DNA from: Microbacterium stercoris
Lineage (GTDB): Bacteria > Actinomycetota > Actinomycetes > Actinomycetales > Microbacteriaceae
Direction of reading: 5' to 3'
DNA: 64,000 nucleotides
NCBI RefSeq assembly: GCF_017592545.1
Contig: NZ_JAGFOA010000004.1
Span: forward strand, 310,001 to 374,000
The stretch's first letter is position 1; each line of letters begins with the position of its first letter. The position numbers were made by a program, and so were the translations under genes. The notes beneath the pieces are model-generated. The model searched no databases and was not told where the DNA came from. It saw only the letters and a list, made by a program, of their open reading frames with translations. Below, one piece after another: positions 1 to 8,522 of this stretch.

Positions 1-440
1 GGGCAGGACGCACACCTCGCCTGTGGGGCTCGGTGATCAAGGAGCTGCGCGTGGCGGAGGCGCTCACCGCTCAGAACACCGGCCTCACCCTGACGATGTG
101 CATCAACTACGGCGGTCACAACGAGATCCTCGACGCCGTGCGCGCGCTGGCCGAGGAGGTCCAGGCTGGCAAGCTGAAGCCCTCGGGCATCACCGAGAAG
201 ACCTTGCGCCGGCACTTCTATGTGCCGGACATGCCCAATGTCGATCTCTTCGTGCGCTCCAGCGGTGAGCAGCGCACCTCCAACTTCCTGCTGTGGCAGT
301 CCGCCTACGCCGAGATGGTGTTCCTCGACACCCTCTGGCCCGACTTCTCGCGTGCCGACCTCTGGCACGCGATCGACCTCTACCTCGGCCGCGAACGCCG
401 TTTCGGCGGCGCGATCGACACCCCGAAGGAGACCCCATGA
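1..440 (+). CDS. uppS: Isoprenyl (undecaprenyl) diphosphate synthase, 3' part
   Basis: This is the C-terminal ~145 residues of a cis-prenyltransferase, which makes the polyprenyl diphosphate carrier used for cell-wall assembly. The reading frame is open from the window edge (first full codon at position 3), so the true start lies outside. The family block INYGGHNEILDA and the C-terminal block LFVRSSGEQRTSNFLLWQ, with the RxSGE-R-SNF-LWQ residues that bind the homoallylic diphosphate, are both visible. The end WPDFSRADLWHAI and the FGG tail are also typical. The stop codon overlaps the start of the next gene (ATGA), suggesting translational coupling. Confidence 0.93.
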   Translation, partial: AGRTPRLWGSVIKELRVAEALTAQNTGLTLTMCINYGGHNEILDAVRALAEEVQAGKLKPSGITEKTLRRHFYVPDMPNVDLFVRSSGEQRTSNFLLWQSAYAEMVFLDTLWPDFSRADLWHAIDLYLGRERRFGGAIDTPKETP

Positions 441-1102
441 CCGATCCGATCCGCATCGACGTCTGGTCCGATATCGCCTGCCCCTGGTGCTACATCGGCA
501 AGCGAAACCTCGAGAACGGCCTCGCCGTCGCGGGGCAGGACGATGACGCGCCCCAGGTCGAGGTGGTCTACCACTCGTTCGAGCTGTCGCCCGACACGCC
601 GGTCGACTTCGACGGATCGAGCGCCGACTTCCTCGCGCAGCACAAGGGGATCTCGATCGAGCAGGCGCATGCGATGAACGACCGCGTGTCGCAGATCGCG
701 CGCGACCAGGCGGGCCTGCACTACCGGTTCGACATCCAGCAGCACACGAACACGGTCAAGGCCCACGAGCTCACGCACTTCGCGAAGGAGCACGGCAAGC
801 AGCTCGAGATGACCGAGCGGATCATGTCCGCCTACTTCCTCGAGGGCCGTCACGTCGGTCGCATCGACGATCTCGTGGCTCTGGCCGAGGAGGTCGGTCT
901 CGATGGCGCGGCCGCGCGCGCGGCGCTCGAGTCGGACGCCTACCTTCCGGCGGTGCGCGCCGACCAGGAGCAGGCGCGCGGCTACGGCATCAACGGCGTG
1001 CCGTTCTTCGTGGTCGACGGCAAGTACGGCATCTCCGGTGCCCAGCCCGCCGAGGCGTTCACGCAGGTCGCCCGCCAGGTGTGGGCCGAGCACCAGGTTT
1101 GA
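437..1102 (+). CDS. DsbA family oxidoreductase (FrnE-like)
   Basis: A 221-aa cytoplasmic-type thioredoxin-fold protein of the DsbA/FrnE group, expected to act in thiol-disulfide exchange; no signal peptide is present. The active site is C15-P-W-C18 directly after the first beta strand (DVWSDIACPWC). The cis-proline loop reads NGVPFFVVDG near residue 180, before the last helix. I chose ATG at 437 because it overlaps the uppS stop as ATGA and follows a GGAG ribosome-binding site. A longer frame opening at 293 would run through uppS and is a shadow. The true substrate is not evident. Confidence 0.92.
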   Translation: MTDPIRIDVWSDIACPWCYIGKRNLENGLAVAGQDDDAPQVEVVYHSFELSPDTPVDFDGSSADFLAQHKGISIEQAHAMNDRVSQIARDQAGLHYRFDIQQHTNTVKAHELTHFAKEHGKQLEMTERIMSAYFLEGRHVGRIDDLVALAEEVGLDGAAARAALESDAYLPAVRADQEQARGYGINGVPFFVVDGKYGISGAQPAEAFTQVARQVWAEHQV

Positions 1103-1120
1103 CGGCCGAGGCCGCCCGGC

Positions 1121-1618
1121 TCAGGCCAGGGCGGCCTCGACGGCGGCGACGATCTCGGGGTCGTCCGGCTTCTGCTGCGGGCGGAAGCGGGTGACGGATC
1201 CGTCGCGTCCGACGAGGAACTTCTCGAAGTTCCACGCGACACGGCCGGCCTTGCCGTGCCCGTCGGGCGTCTTCTTCAGCGCCTTGTAGAGCGGGTGCGC
1301 ATTCGGCCCGTTGACCTTGACCTTGTCGTTGACCGGGAAGGTGACGCCCCACGTGGTCGAGCAGTACTCCAGGATCTGGTCGATCGAGCCCGGCTCCTGA
1401 CCCATGAACTGGTTGCAGGGGAATCCGATGACCGTCAGGCCACGCTCGCCGTACGTGCGCTGCAGGTGCTCGAGCTGCTCGTACTGGGGGGTGAGGCCGC
1501 ACTTCGAGGCGACATTGACGACCAGCACGGGGCCGTCGAACTGCGACAGCGTGCGCTCGGCGCCCGAGGCGTCGAGGAACGGGATGTCGCGCACAGGGGA
1601 GAGATCGGTGGCGGTCAT
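1121..1618 (-). CDS. Glutathione peroxidase family protein (Cys type)
   Basis: A 165-aa thiol peroxidase with full family length. The peroxidatic residue is Cys40 in NVASKCGLTPQ, where animal enzymes have selenocysteine. The Gln of GFPCNQFMGQEPG and the Trp of WNFEKFLV complete the catalytic triad. Family knowledge says such bacterial Cys enzymes usually reduce peroxides with thioredoxin. That fits here, because actinobacteria normally make mycothiol rather than glutathione. It converges on the DsbA-like gene and diverges from dusB. No signal peptide is seen. Confidence 0.93.
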   Translation of the reverse strand: MTATDLSPVRDIPFLDASGAERTLSQFDGPVLVVNVASKCGLTPQYEQLEHLQRTYGERGLTVIGFPCNQFMGQEPGSIDQILEYCSTTWGVTFPVNDKVKVNGPNAHPLYKALKKTPDGHGKAGRVAWNFEKFLVGRDGSVTRFRPQQKPDDPEIVAAVEAALA

Positions 1619-1674
1619 ATCCCCAGGTTATGGCGCACGGCGATCACCCGGGGCGGGTCTGTGAGAATGGATCG

Positions 1675-2829
1675 GTGAGCTCTGTACAGTCCAAGCCGCG
1701 CGCTCTGAGCATCGGCCCGATCGACCTCGACGTGCCCGTTGTGCTCGCGCCCATGGCCGGCATCACGAACACGGCGTTCCGTCGCCTCTGCCGTGAATAC
1801 GGCGCCGGCCTGTACGTGAGCGAGATGATCACGACGCGCGCCCTCGTCGAGCGCAACGCGGTGACGATGCGTCTCATCCAGCACCACGAGTCCGAGACGC
1901 CGCGGTCCATCCAGCTGTACGGGGTCGATCCCAAGTACACGGGCGAGGCGGCGCGCATCATCGCCGAAGAGGGTCACGCAGACCACATCGATCTCAACTT
2001 CGGCTGCCCCGTGCCCAAGGTCACCCGCAAGGGCGGCGGATCGGCGCTGCCATGGAAGCTCGGCCTCTTCCGGGAGATCGTCGAAGCCGCCGTCAAGAAC
2101 GCCGGCGATCTGCCCGTCACGGTGAAGATGCGAAAGGGCATCGACAAGGACCACCTCACCTACCTCGACGCGGGCAAGGTCGCCGAGGACGCGGGCGTCG
2201 CCGCCGTGGCGCTCCATGCGCGCACCGCCGCGGAGTTCTACTCGGGCACGGCCGACTGGTCCGCGATCGCCACGCTCAAGGAGACCGTGACGAGCATCCC
2301 GGTGCTCGGCAACGGCGACATCTGGAGCGCGGATGACGCCGTCCGGATGATGTCGGAGACCGGATGCGACGGCGTGGTCGTGGGCCGCGGCTGCCTCGGG
2401 CGCCCCTGGCTGTTCGGCGAGCTCGCGCGCGCGTTCGGCGCGGAGGCCCCCACCGTGGATGCGACGCTCGGCTTCGTCGCCGAGGGATTCCGGCGCCACG
2501 CCGAGCTGCTCGTGGAGTTCTACGAGGACGAGGAGCGGGGCTGCCGCGACATCCGCAAGCACGTGGCCTGGTACTTCAAGGGATATCCGGTGGGTGGCGA
2601 CCTCCGCTCATCGCTCGCGGTCGCCTCGAGCCTGGTGGAGATCGACGACCTGCTCGCGCAGCTCGACCACAGCGCTCCCTACCCGGGGGCCGCGGCCGAG
2701 GGGCAGCGCGGTCGCTCGGGCCACCCGAAGCGCCCGGCGCTTCCCCAGGGCTGGCTCGACTCGCGCGAGATGGCTGAGGACGCGACGTGCGAACTCCAGG
2801 AAGCGGAGCTGGACACCAGTGGCGGCTGA
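1675..2829 (+). CDS. dusB: tRNA-dihydrouridine synthase
   Basis: A 384-aa FMN enzyme that reduces specific uridines in the tRNA D-loop. The TIM barrel begins with VVLAPMAGITNTAFR, the FMN-binding signature. The catalytic Cys111 lies in HIDLNFGCPVPKVTRKGGG, and NGDIW and GCDGVVVGRGCLGRPW supply the phosphate-binding end of the barrel. GTG at 1675 is preferred: protein similarity starts about there, and the in-frame ATG at 1630 would add a low-complexity extension into the promoter region. It overlaps dgt and probably heads a dusB-dgt-dnaG operon. Confidence 0.93.
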   Translation: MSSVQSKPRALSIGPIDLDVPVVLAPMAGITNTAFRRLCREYGAGLYVSEMITTRALVERNAVTMRLIQHHESETPRSIQLYGVDPKYTGEAARIIAEEGHADHIDLNFGCPVPKVTRKGGGSALPWKLGLFREIVEAAVKNAGDLPVTVKMRKGIDKDHLTYLDAGKVAEDAGVAAVALHARTAAEFYSGTADWSAIATLKETVTSIPVLGNGDIWSADDAVRMMSETGCDGVVVGRGCLGRPWLFGELARAFGAEAPTVDATLGFVAEGFRRHAELLVEFYEDEERGCRDIRKHVAWYFKGYPVGGDLRSSLAVASSLVEIDDLLAQLDHSAPYPGAAAEGQRGRSGHPKRPALPQGWLDSREMAEDATCELQEAELDTSGG

Positions 2830-4225
2830 CGGCATGAGGCCCGACGGGTACGACGAGCGCGACGCCGACCGCTTCTTCCGCGAGAACCACCGCTCCGAGC
2901 GCGACGGCTTCGCGCGCGATCGCGCGCGGGTGCTTCACTCGGCGGGTCTTCGCCGCCTCGCCGCGAAGACGCAGGTGCTGAGCCCCGCGAGCACCGCCGA
3001 CTTCGCGCGCAACCGCCTCACCCACTCGCTCGAGGTCGCGCAGATCGGCCGTGAGCTCGCCATCGCGCTCGGGGTGTCGGCCGACGTGGTCGACACCGCC
3101 TGCCTGAGCCATGACCTCGGCCATCCGCCGTTCGGGCACAACGGCGAGCGCGCGCTCAACGAGTGGGCTTCGGACATCGGCGGGTTCGAGGGCAACGCGC
3201 AGTCGCTGCGCATCCTCACCCGGCTCGAGGCCAAGGTGCTCGACGACCACGATCGCTCGGTGGGGCTTAACCTCACCCGTGCGAGCCTCGACGCCACGTG
3301 CAAGTACCCGTGGACCGTCGACAACCCCGTACCCGACCCGGGTGGACGCCTGAAGTTCGGCGTGTACCCCGAGGACGAGGCCGTCTTCCACTGGATGCGC
3401 GAGGGCGCACCCGGACGCCTTCGCTGCATCGAGGCCGAGGTGATGGATCTCTCCGACGACATCGCCTACTCGGTGCACGACTTCGAAGACGCCGTCGTCA
3501 ACGGCTACATCGATCTGGGGATGCTGTCGGATCCGGTCCAGCACCACCCGCTGATCGGCAAGATCCAGCAGTGGGTGGGATACGACTACTCGCGCGAGGA
3601 GCTCGCTGACGCGCTGTGGCGTCTGACACGGCAGCCGATGTGGCTGCGGTCGTTCGACCGATCGCGTCAGGATCTGGCTCGGCTGAAGAACCTCACGAGC
3701 GACCTGATCGGTCGGTTCGCGCGTGCCGCCACGGCAGCGACGCGCGAGGCCTACGGCACAGGATCGCTTGCGCGCTACAACGCCCACGTCGTTGTGCCCC
3801 GCGTGATCGAGGTCGAGATCGCCGTGCTCAAGGGGATCATGGGGTCGTCGATCGTCACCATCGAGGCCCGCAAGGGTGTCTACAAGGAGCAGCGTCGCGT
3901 GCTGAAGCGTCTCGCCGATGCCCTGTGGTCGACGGACGCGCTCTTCGCCGCGGGGGCCGAGGTGCTCGAGCCCGCCTTCGCGGCCGACTTCCTCGCCGCC
4001 GCGAACGACGCCGAGCGCGCGCGCGTGGTGGTCGACCAGGTCGCGAGCCTCACCGACCAGACCGCTCTCGACTGGCATAACCGTCTTGTAGGAGACATCG
4101 ATCCGGCCGAGGTCGGCATCTGGACGCCCCGTCACGCACGTCACGTCGATCACGCGGCGACCCGGATGGGCGCGCGCCCGCCCCGGGCCACGGCGGCATC
4201 CCAGGCGACCGTCGAGGCGGGCTGA
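2819..4225 (+). CDS. dgt: Deoxyguanosinetriphosphate triphosphohydrolase-like protein
   Basis: About 468 aa, HD-superfamily dNTP triphosphohydrolase, expected to hydrolyse dNTPs to deoxynucleosides and triphosphate. The metal ligands are visible as H69 ([10 protein letters not shown]) and H98-D99 in [14 protein letters not shown]; a later [13 protein letters not shown] block supplies the distal Asp. GTG at 2819 is favoured: it overlaps the dusB stop and has GGAG about 10 nt upstream. ATG at 2834 is the alternative and lacks an obvious ribosome-binding site. Its stop overlaps the dnaG start (TGATG), the usual actinobacterial dgt-dnaG arrangement. Confidence 0.92.
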   Translation: MAADGMRPDGYDERDADRFFRENHRSERDGFARDRARVLHSAGLRRLAAKTQVLSPASTADFARNRLTHSLEVAQIGRELAIALGVSADVVDTACLSHDLGHPPFGHNGERALNEWASDIGGFEGNAQSLRILTRLEAKVLDDHDRSVGLNLTRASLDATCKYPWTVDNPVPDPGGRLKFGVYPEDEAVFHWMREGAPGRLRCIEAEVMDLSDDIAYSVHDFEDAVVNGYIDLGMLSDPVQHHPLIGKIQQWVGYDYSREELADALWRLTRQPMWLRSFDRSRQDLARLKNLTSDLIGRFARAATAATREAYGTGSLARYNAHVVVPRVIEVEIAVLKGIMGSSIVTIEARKGVYKEQRRVLKRLADALWSTDALFAAGAEVLEPAFAADFLAAANDAERARVVVDQVASLTDQTALDWHNRLVGDIDPAEVGIWTPRHARHVDHAATRMGARPPRATAASQATVEAG

Positions 4226-6114
4226 TGCCGCGCATCCGGCAGGCCGACGTCGAAGAGGTGAAGGCCCGCACGAACATCGCCGACATCGTGGGGGAGAGGG
4301 TCGCGCTGCGCTCCGCCGGCGTCGGATCGATGAAGGGCCTGTGTCCCTTCCACGACGAGAAGAGCCCGAGCTTTCACGTGCGCCCGCAGGTCGGGTACTA
4401 CCACTGCTTCGGATGCGGCGAGTCGGGCGATGTGTACTCCTTCCTGCGCGAGATGGACCACGTCACGTTCACCGAGGCGGTCGAGAAGCTCGCGGCACGG
4501 ATCGGCTACACGCTGCACTACGAGGACGGCGGCCCCGCCCCCGAGACCAGCGGCCGATCGCGCCTGTTCGCGGCGAACTCGGCCGCAGCGGAGTTCTTCC
4601 GCTCGCAGCTCGTCTCCCCGGAGGCCGAGGCCGCTCGCCGGTTCCTGGGCGAACGCGGCTTCGACGCCGGCGCCGCGGCGCACTTCGGCGTCGGGTACGC
4701 CCCGAAGGGCTGGGACTCGATGCTCAAGGCACTGAGCGCCCAGGGATTCAGTCGCGAAGAACTCACGACCGCGGGGCTGGTCTCGACGAACCAGCGCGGT
4801 GGCGTCTATGACCGCTTCCGCGGCCGGCTCGTCTGGCCGATCCGCGACGTCACGGGTCAGACCATCGGATTCGGCGCGCGCAAGCTCTACGAAGACGACC
4901 AGGGGCCGAAGTACCTCAACACCCCCGAGACGCCCATCTACAAGAAGGCGCAGGTGCTCTACGGCCTCGACCTCGCGAAGAAGGACATCTCGCGCGGCGA
5001 TCCCAAGCGCGTGGTGGTCGTCGAGGGCTACACCGACGTGATGGCCTGTCACCTGGCCGGCATCACCACCGCGATCGCCACCTGCGGCACCGCCTTCGGA
5101 TCGGAGCATGTCACGGTGCTGCGGCGGGTCATGGGCGACGAGTCGGCCAGCGGCGAGGTCGTCTTCACCTTCGACGGCGACGAGGCCGGCCAGAAGGCCG
5201 CCATCCGCGCGTTCGCCGAGGACAGCCGTTTCAACGCGCAGACCTACGTGGCCGTCGCCCCCGACGGTCTCGACCCCTGTGACCTGCGCCTCCAGCGCGG
5301 CGACGCGGCGGTGCGCGGACTGCTCGATCATCGCGTGCCGATGTTCGAGTTCGTGATCGACCGACGCATCGGGGGCTTCGACCTGTCCAGTGTCGAGGGG
5401 CGCATCGGCGCCCTGCGGTCGGCGGCCCCGATCGTCGCGGCGATCCGCGACCGGATGATCCGCGCGGGCTACGAGCGTGTGCTCGCCCGCAAGCTCGGCA
5501 TGGAGCCGCGCGACGTGCACGGCGCGGTCGAGCAGGCCGCGCGGCGCGCGGAGGGCGGCAAGGACGCCAAGGGTGCGTCGCGGCCCGAGCCGCAGCCCAT
5601 GCCGGGCCGTGAGGGCTCGACGGCGGGGGAGCAGCCGACGCAGCGCGTCACCCTCGCCTCGCTGCCACGCACGACCGACGTGGCGATGGAGCGCGACGCC
5701 ATCACGGGGATCCTGCTCTACGGACACCGCGTCGATCCCGCCCTCTTGATGCGCGCGCTGCACATCCCGTTCCGGACGCCTGCCCTCGAGGCCGTGCGGG
5801 CGAGTGTCGCCGCCGCGATCGCCGCGGCGAAGCCCGGATGGGCGATGACGGCCGTCGACAACACGCGCGAGCCGTATCGCCAGCTCGCCGGCGAACTGCT
5901 CGCTCGCGATTTCCCTGCTCGCGATGACGATCACGCCGTCGCATCCGTCAACGACATCTGTCGCCGCCTCGTTCTGCGCGCGCTCGATGCGGAGAAGAAC
6001 GAGCTGCTCGGCGCTGTCCAGCGCGCCGCGCCGACGTCGGACGAGGGCCGCGCACTGCGCGTACGTCTGCGCGATCTCGACCACGAGCGACGCGCGCTGA
6101 TCGACGTCGAGTGA
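4225..6114 (+). CDS. dnaG: DNA primase
   Basis: A 629-aa primase that lays down RNA primers for the replication fork. The CHC2 zinc finger is complete: C40 and H43 ([10 protein letters not shown]) then C61 and C64 ([11 protein letters not shown]). The catalytic core has the RNA-binding GFGARKL segment and a TOPRIM domain with [12 protein letters not shown] and [13 protein letters not shown]. The last ~200 residues form the DnaB-interacting helical domain, after a Pro/Gly-rich linker around residues 445-475. The start overlaps the dgt stop by one base, and length is normal for the family. Confidence 0.95.
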   Translation: MPRIRQADVEEVKARTNIADIVGERVALRSAGVGSMKGLCPFHDEKSPSFHVRPQVGYYHCFGCGESGDVYSFLREMDHVTFTEAVEKLAARIGYTLHYEDGGPAPETSGRSRLFAANSAAAEFFRSQLVSPEAEAARRFLGERGFDAGAAAHFGVGYAPKGWDSMLKALSAQGFSREELTTAGLVSTNQRGGVYDRFRGRLVWPIRDVTGQTIGFGARKLYEDDQGPKYLNTPETPIYKKAQVLYGLDLAKKDISRGDPKRVVVVEGYTDVMACHLAGITTAIATCGTAFGSEHVTVLRRVMGDESASGEVVFTFDGDEAGQKAAIRAFAEDSRFNAQTYVAVAPDGLDPCDLRLQRGDAAVRGLLDHRVPMFEFVIDRRIGGFDLSSVEGRIGALRSAAPIVAAIRDRMIRAGYERVLARKLGMEPRDVHGAVEQAARRAEGGKDAKGASRPEPQPMPGREGSTAGEQPTQRVTLASLPRTTDVAMERDAITGILLYGHRVDPALLMRALHIPFRTPALEAVRASVAAAIAAAKPGWAMTAVDNTREPYRQLAGELLARDFPARDDDHAVASVNDICRRLVLRALDAEKNELLGAVQRAAPTSDEGRALRVRLRDLDHERRALIDVE

Positions 6115-6156
6115 TTGCGGCTGGCTCGGGGCCCGTTCCCGGGGGAGGATGGGCGT

Positions 6157-6936
6157 ATGTTCCGCGTGCCCGATGACACCGTCAACGCCGTCGTCTGCTC
6201 TGATCTGAGCATCGGCCGGCGAGGGCACGGGCCCGAGCTGCGCGCGGTCGATGGGGTGACCTTCACGCTGAAGACCGGCGAGATCCTCGTGGTGTCGGGA
6301 TCGACCGGATCCGGCAAGTCGAGCCTGCTGGATGTGCTCGCGGGCCAGAGCGAGGAGTCGGTCAGCGTCTCGGGCGGAGACGCGAAGGTCACCGGCATCT
6401 CCGTACGCGCGCGCGGCCGCGACCGCAGGGTGCTGCAGTACCGCGTCGGGTATCTGCCTCAGGGCGCGAGCGCCTCGCTACCGGCCCGCCTGACCGTGGC
6501 GGAGACCATCGCGGAGCCCATCACCTCGCGCGACCGGCGCGTCAACACCCGAGCGGTGGCGGTGCGCGTGGCGGGTCTCCTCGATGAGATGCATCTTCCG
6601 CTGGGCACCGCCGACCGCTTCCCGTACGAGCTCAGCGCGGGAATGCGCCAGCGAGTCGCCTTCGCGCGCGCTCTCGTGCTCGACCCCCGTGTGCTCGTGG
6701 CCGACGAGCCCCTCGCGAACGTCGACCTCGAGGTGCGACACACCCTCTTCGACGCCATCGTGCGCCGCCGGCGCGATCAGGGCATGGCCGCGGTCATCGC
6801 CAGCAACGACGAGGCCTTCGCGCGTGAGCTCGGCGCCTCGCTGCTGCGTCTGCGTGCGGGCCACGTGGTGGCCCAGACGAGCGGCGGATCCCTGCTGTGG
6901 ACGCCCGACGCTCCCGGGCGCACGCCGGTTTCGTGA
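6157..6936 (+). CDS. ABC transporter ATP-binding protein (no partner permease here)
   Basis: A 259-aa ABC ATPase. Walker A is GSTGSGKSS (residues 48-56), the Q-loop region is YLPQGAS, the signature is LSAGMRQRVAFARAL and Walker B plus the catalytic Glu is VLVADEPLANVD. ATG at 6157 is chosen because GGAGGA sits 7 nt upstream; the open frame extends back to 6115 without a better signal. It follows dnaG by about 40 nt. No membrane permease or binding protein lies beside it, so the substrate is unknown. The best resemblance is to peptide/nickel or phosphonate-type importer ATPases. Confidence 0.85.
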   Translation: MFRVPDDTVNAVVCSDLSIGRRGHGPELRAVDGVTFTLKTGEILVVSGSTGSGKSSLLDVLAGQSEESVSVSGGDAKVTGISVRARGRDRRVLQYRVGYLPQGASASLPARLTVAETIAEPITSRDRRVNTRAVAVRVAGLLDEMHLPLGTADRFPYELSAGMRQRVAFARALVLDPRVLVADEPLANVDLEVRHTLFDAIVRRRRDQGMAAVIASNDEAFARELGASLLRLRAGHVVAQTSGGSLLWTPDAPGRTPVS

Positions 6937-6967
6937 AGACCCCAGACCTTTGTTAGAGTTATCTGGT

Positions 6968-6983
6968 TGCCCCGCGAGGGGCA
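6968..6983 (+). terminator. Small hairpin between the ABC ATPase gene and tRNA-Asn
   Basis: A perfect 6-bp stem TGCCCC / GGGGCA with loop GCGA lies 31 nt after the ABC ATPase stop and 11 nt before tRNA-Asn. There is no T-run. It may end the upstream transcript or help 5' processing of the tRNA precursor; neither can be told from sequence alone. Confidence 0.3.
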
Positions 6984-6994
6984 CAGAGGAATGA

Positions 6995-7067
6995 TCCTCG
7001 GTAGCTCAATTGGCAGAGCAGCCGGCTGTTAACCGGCAGGTTCTTGGTTCGAGTCCAAGCCGGGGAG
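6995..7067 (+). tRNA. tRNA-Asn (GTT)
   Basis: A 73-nt cloverleaf. The acceptor stem TCCTCGG pairs with CCGGGGA, the D-arm is GCTCAATTGGCAGAGC, the anticodon stem CCGGC/GCCGG carries the loop TGTTAAC with anticodon GTT, and the T-loop is TTCGAGT. The discriminator base is G and CCA is not encoded. It stands alone and is followed by a strong terminator; no integrase or duplicated 3' end indicates use as an attachment site. Confidence 0.97.
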
Positions 7068-7072
7068 CGTAT

Positions 7073-7104
7073 AGGGCCCGTCGAAAGACGGGCCCTTTCC
7101 CTTT
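7073..7104 (+). terminator. Rho-independent terminator after tRNA-Asn
   Basis: A 10-bp perfect stem AGGGCCCGTC / GACGGGCCCT with a GAAA tetraloop starts 5 nt after the tRNA and is followed by TTCCCTTTT. This is one of the most canonical terminators in the window. Confidence 0.9.
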
Positions 7105-7211
7105 TGATCAGGGCGTGGATGTCGTCGCGGACTTTCGTCGCCGCACATCAGGTCTCCATCGGGTTCCGGATCCTCTTCTTCACGCGATCGATCCACATCT
7201 GTCGCCCTCCC

Positions 7212-7239
7212 GCGGACACATTCGCGCTTGCCGGACACA
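7212..7239 (+). repeat. 9-bp direct repeat upstream of the membrane-protein/sigma pair
   Basis: CGGACACAT occurs twice (7212-7220 and 7231-7239), 19 nt start to start, about 35 nt before the start codon at 7273. The spacing of about two helical turns suits two contacts by one regulator or the two elements of a promoter. The surrounding stretch 7105-7272 has no gene. A GGAGGA-type ribosome-binding site precedes 7273. Confidence 0.35.
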
Positions 7240-7272
7240 TAGGAGTGAAGGCACCCGGATGATGGAGGAACC

Positions 7273-7812
7273 ATGAGCCCCGACCAGCTCGACGAACTGC
7301 TCGATCGCTCAGCGCCGGCGTCCCAAGCCGCCGACGCGAGCGATCTCGACGCCATGATCACCGCAGCTCGCTTCGAGGCCGCGCCGCGCCGCCGGCCGCG
7401 AAGTCGGGCGATCGCCGCCGGGGCGGTGCTCACGGTGCTGCTGCTCGGAGGTGCGGGGGCGGCGGCGGCGACCGACGGCCTCGATTGGGCGCCGTGGGCG
7501 CAGCATCCCGTCGGTGCGGTCCCGTTCACGATGTCGAACGGGTTCGAGTGCGAGTTGCGGTTCTCGGAGTGGACCGGTGGCGCTGATCCGCTCTTCGTGG
7601 CCCGGGTCAACGCGGCGCGTGCCGATTGGCATCGCTCGAACGACATGGTCGCCGAAGTGCAGGCGATCCTGCCTGATGTGCTCGAGCAGCTCGACGAGAC
7701 GATGGTCTGGTCGACGATGGGTGACGAGAATGGCGCGGGGACGGAGGTGATCGACGAGCCTGTGCCGACGACGCCGGAGGAAGTACAGCACCGCGCCTGG
7801 AGTCGCGAATAG
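7273..7812 (+). CDS. Single-pass membrane protein, possible anti-sigma factor, cut short by an amber codon
   Basis: A 179-aa product with a GATGGAGGA ribosome-binding site. Residues 1-40 are an acidic cytoplasmic-type segment, followed by a basic RRRPRSR stop, one membrane helix at about 46-68 (AGAVLTVLLLGGAG) and an extracytoplasmic domain with one Cys. No zinc-binding anti-sigma motif (HxxxCxxC) is present, so the anti-sigma role rests only on its overlap with the sigma gene that follows. The frame continues in phase for 51 more sense codons after the TAG at 7810-7812. That suggests the present protein is truncated or that the stop is read through. Confidence 0.7.
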   Translation: MSPDQLDELLDRSAPASQAADASDLDAMITAARFEAAPRRRPRSRAIAAGAVLTVLLLGGAGAAAATDGLDWAPWAQHPVGAVPFTMSNGFECELRFSEWTGGADPLFVARVNAARADWHRSNDMVAEVQAILPDVLEQLDETMVWSTMGDENGAGTEVIDEPVPTTPEEVQHRAWSRE

Positions 7813-7968
7813 CAGGGCTGGGATCAGGCCGTGTCGCAGCTCGAACACGAGCACCTCGTCAGCGTCGGCCTTTTCGATTCCGAGCGGATGGACGGAGCTG
7901 AAGCACGCGGCCAGATCCAATGCCGCGACCTCGACGGCGAGCTCTACGTGCCCGGAGCCGGTTCGTGA
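7813..7968 (+). pseudogene. In-frame remainder of the membrane-protein gene after the amber codon
   Basis: Reading on from the TAG in the same frame gives 51 sense codons (beginning QGWDQAVSQLEHEHLVSVG) ending in a TGA at 7966-7968. That TGA overlaps the GTG start of the sigma gene as GTGA, exactly the coupling seen between other genes here. This is strong indirect evidence that the ancestral gene ran from 7273 to 7968 (231 aa). A single C-to-T change (CAG to TAG) would explain the break; sequencing error or readthrough are alternatives. Confidence 0.55.
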
Positions 7969-8465
7969 CCGACCGCGAGCTCCGGCTCACCGCCGCGCTC
8001 ACCGAGATCTCCCCGGCGCTGCTCGGCTATCTGCAACGTCGCGCCGGACGTGACGACGCTCCTGACCTGCTCGGCGAGACGATGGTCGTCGCGTGGCGCC
8101 GAGTCGGGGAGCTGCCGGACGAGCCCGACCGCGCACACATGTGGCTGTACGGCATCGCCCGGGGCACGCTGCTGAACCACGCGCGCGGCGAACGCCGACG
8201 CTGGGCGCTCGCCGACCGCATCCGCATCCATCTCGCTCACGACGCAACGGCGCCCGCGGCGGATGAGGGGGCGGATGTCCGTGACGCGATCGCCCGGCTC
8301 GACCCGGATCTCGCGGAGCTCGTGCGCCTGGTGCACTGGGACAAGCTCACGCTGGCCGAGGCGGCCGAGCTGCTCGGCATCCCGGCCTCGACGGCGCGCG
8401 GCCGCTACGCCAAGGCGAAGAATGACCTGCGTACCGCGCTGACAGAAGCCGCCCAACCGCGCTGA
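7965..8465 (+). CDS. ECF-type RNA polymerase sigma factor
   Basis: A 166-aa sigma-70 family regulator. Region 2 spans about residues 18-80 (the YLQRRAGRDDAPDLLGETMVVAW helix pair, then MWLYGIARGTLLNH). A short linker leads to region 4 at about 105-155, with LDPDLAELVRLVHWDKLTLAEAAELLGIP and the recognition helix STARGRYAKAKNDLR. GTG at 7965 overlaps the end of the upstream membrane-protein frame; an ATG at 7920 would overlap it by 49 nt and has no support. The upstream gene may encode its membrane regulator, though classic anti-sigma motifs are missing. Confidence 0.85.
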   Translation: MTDRELRLTAALTEISPALLGYLQRRAGRDDAPDLLGETMVVAWRRVGELPDEPDRAHMWLYGIARGTLLNHARGERRRWALADRIRIHLAHDATAPAADEGADVRDAIARLDPDLAELVRLVHWDKLTLAEAAELLGIPASTARGRYAKAKNDLRTALTEAAQPR

Positions 8466-8522
8466 GGGAGAAGTGGAGGGCTGGCGCGAAACGTCCATGC
8501 ATCGAGCTCTCACCCTGCCCGC

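Noticed and set aside
1630..1674. Upstream in-frame ATG for dusB
   Set aside because: The added residues are unrelated to the family and the GTG at 1675 fits the homology start.
4150..6228. 692-aa open frame antisense to dnaG
   Set aside because: Overlaps a full DNA primase with intact zinc finger and TOPRIM motifs; no support of its own.
6995..7067. tRNA-Asn as phage or island attachment site
   Set aside because: No integrase and no duplicated tRNA 3' end is seen in the window; the same holds for the other two tRNAs.
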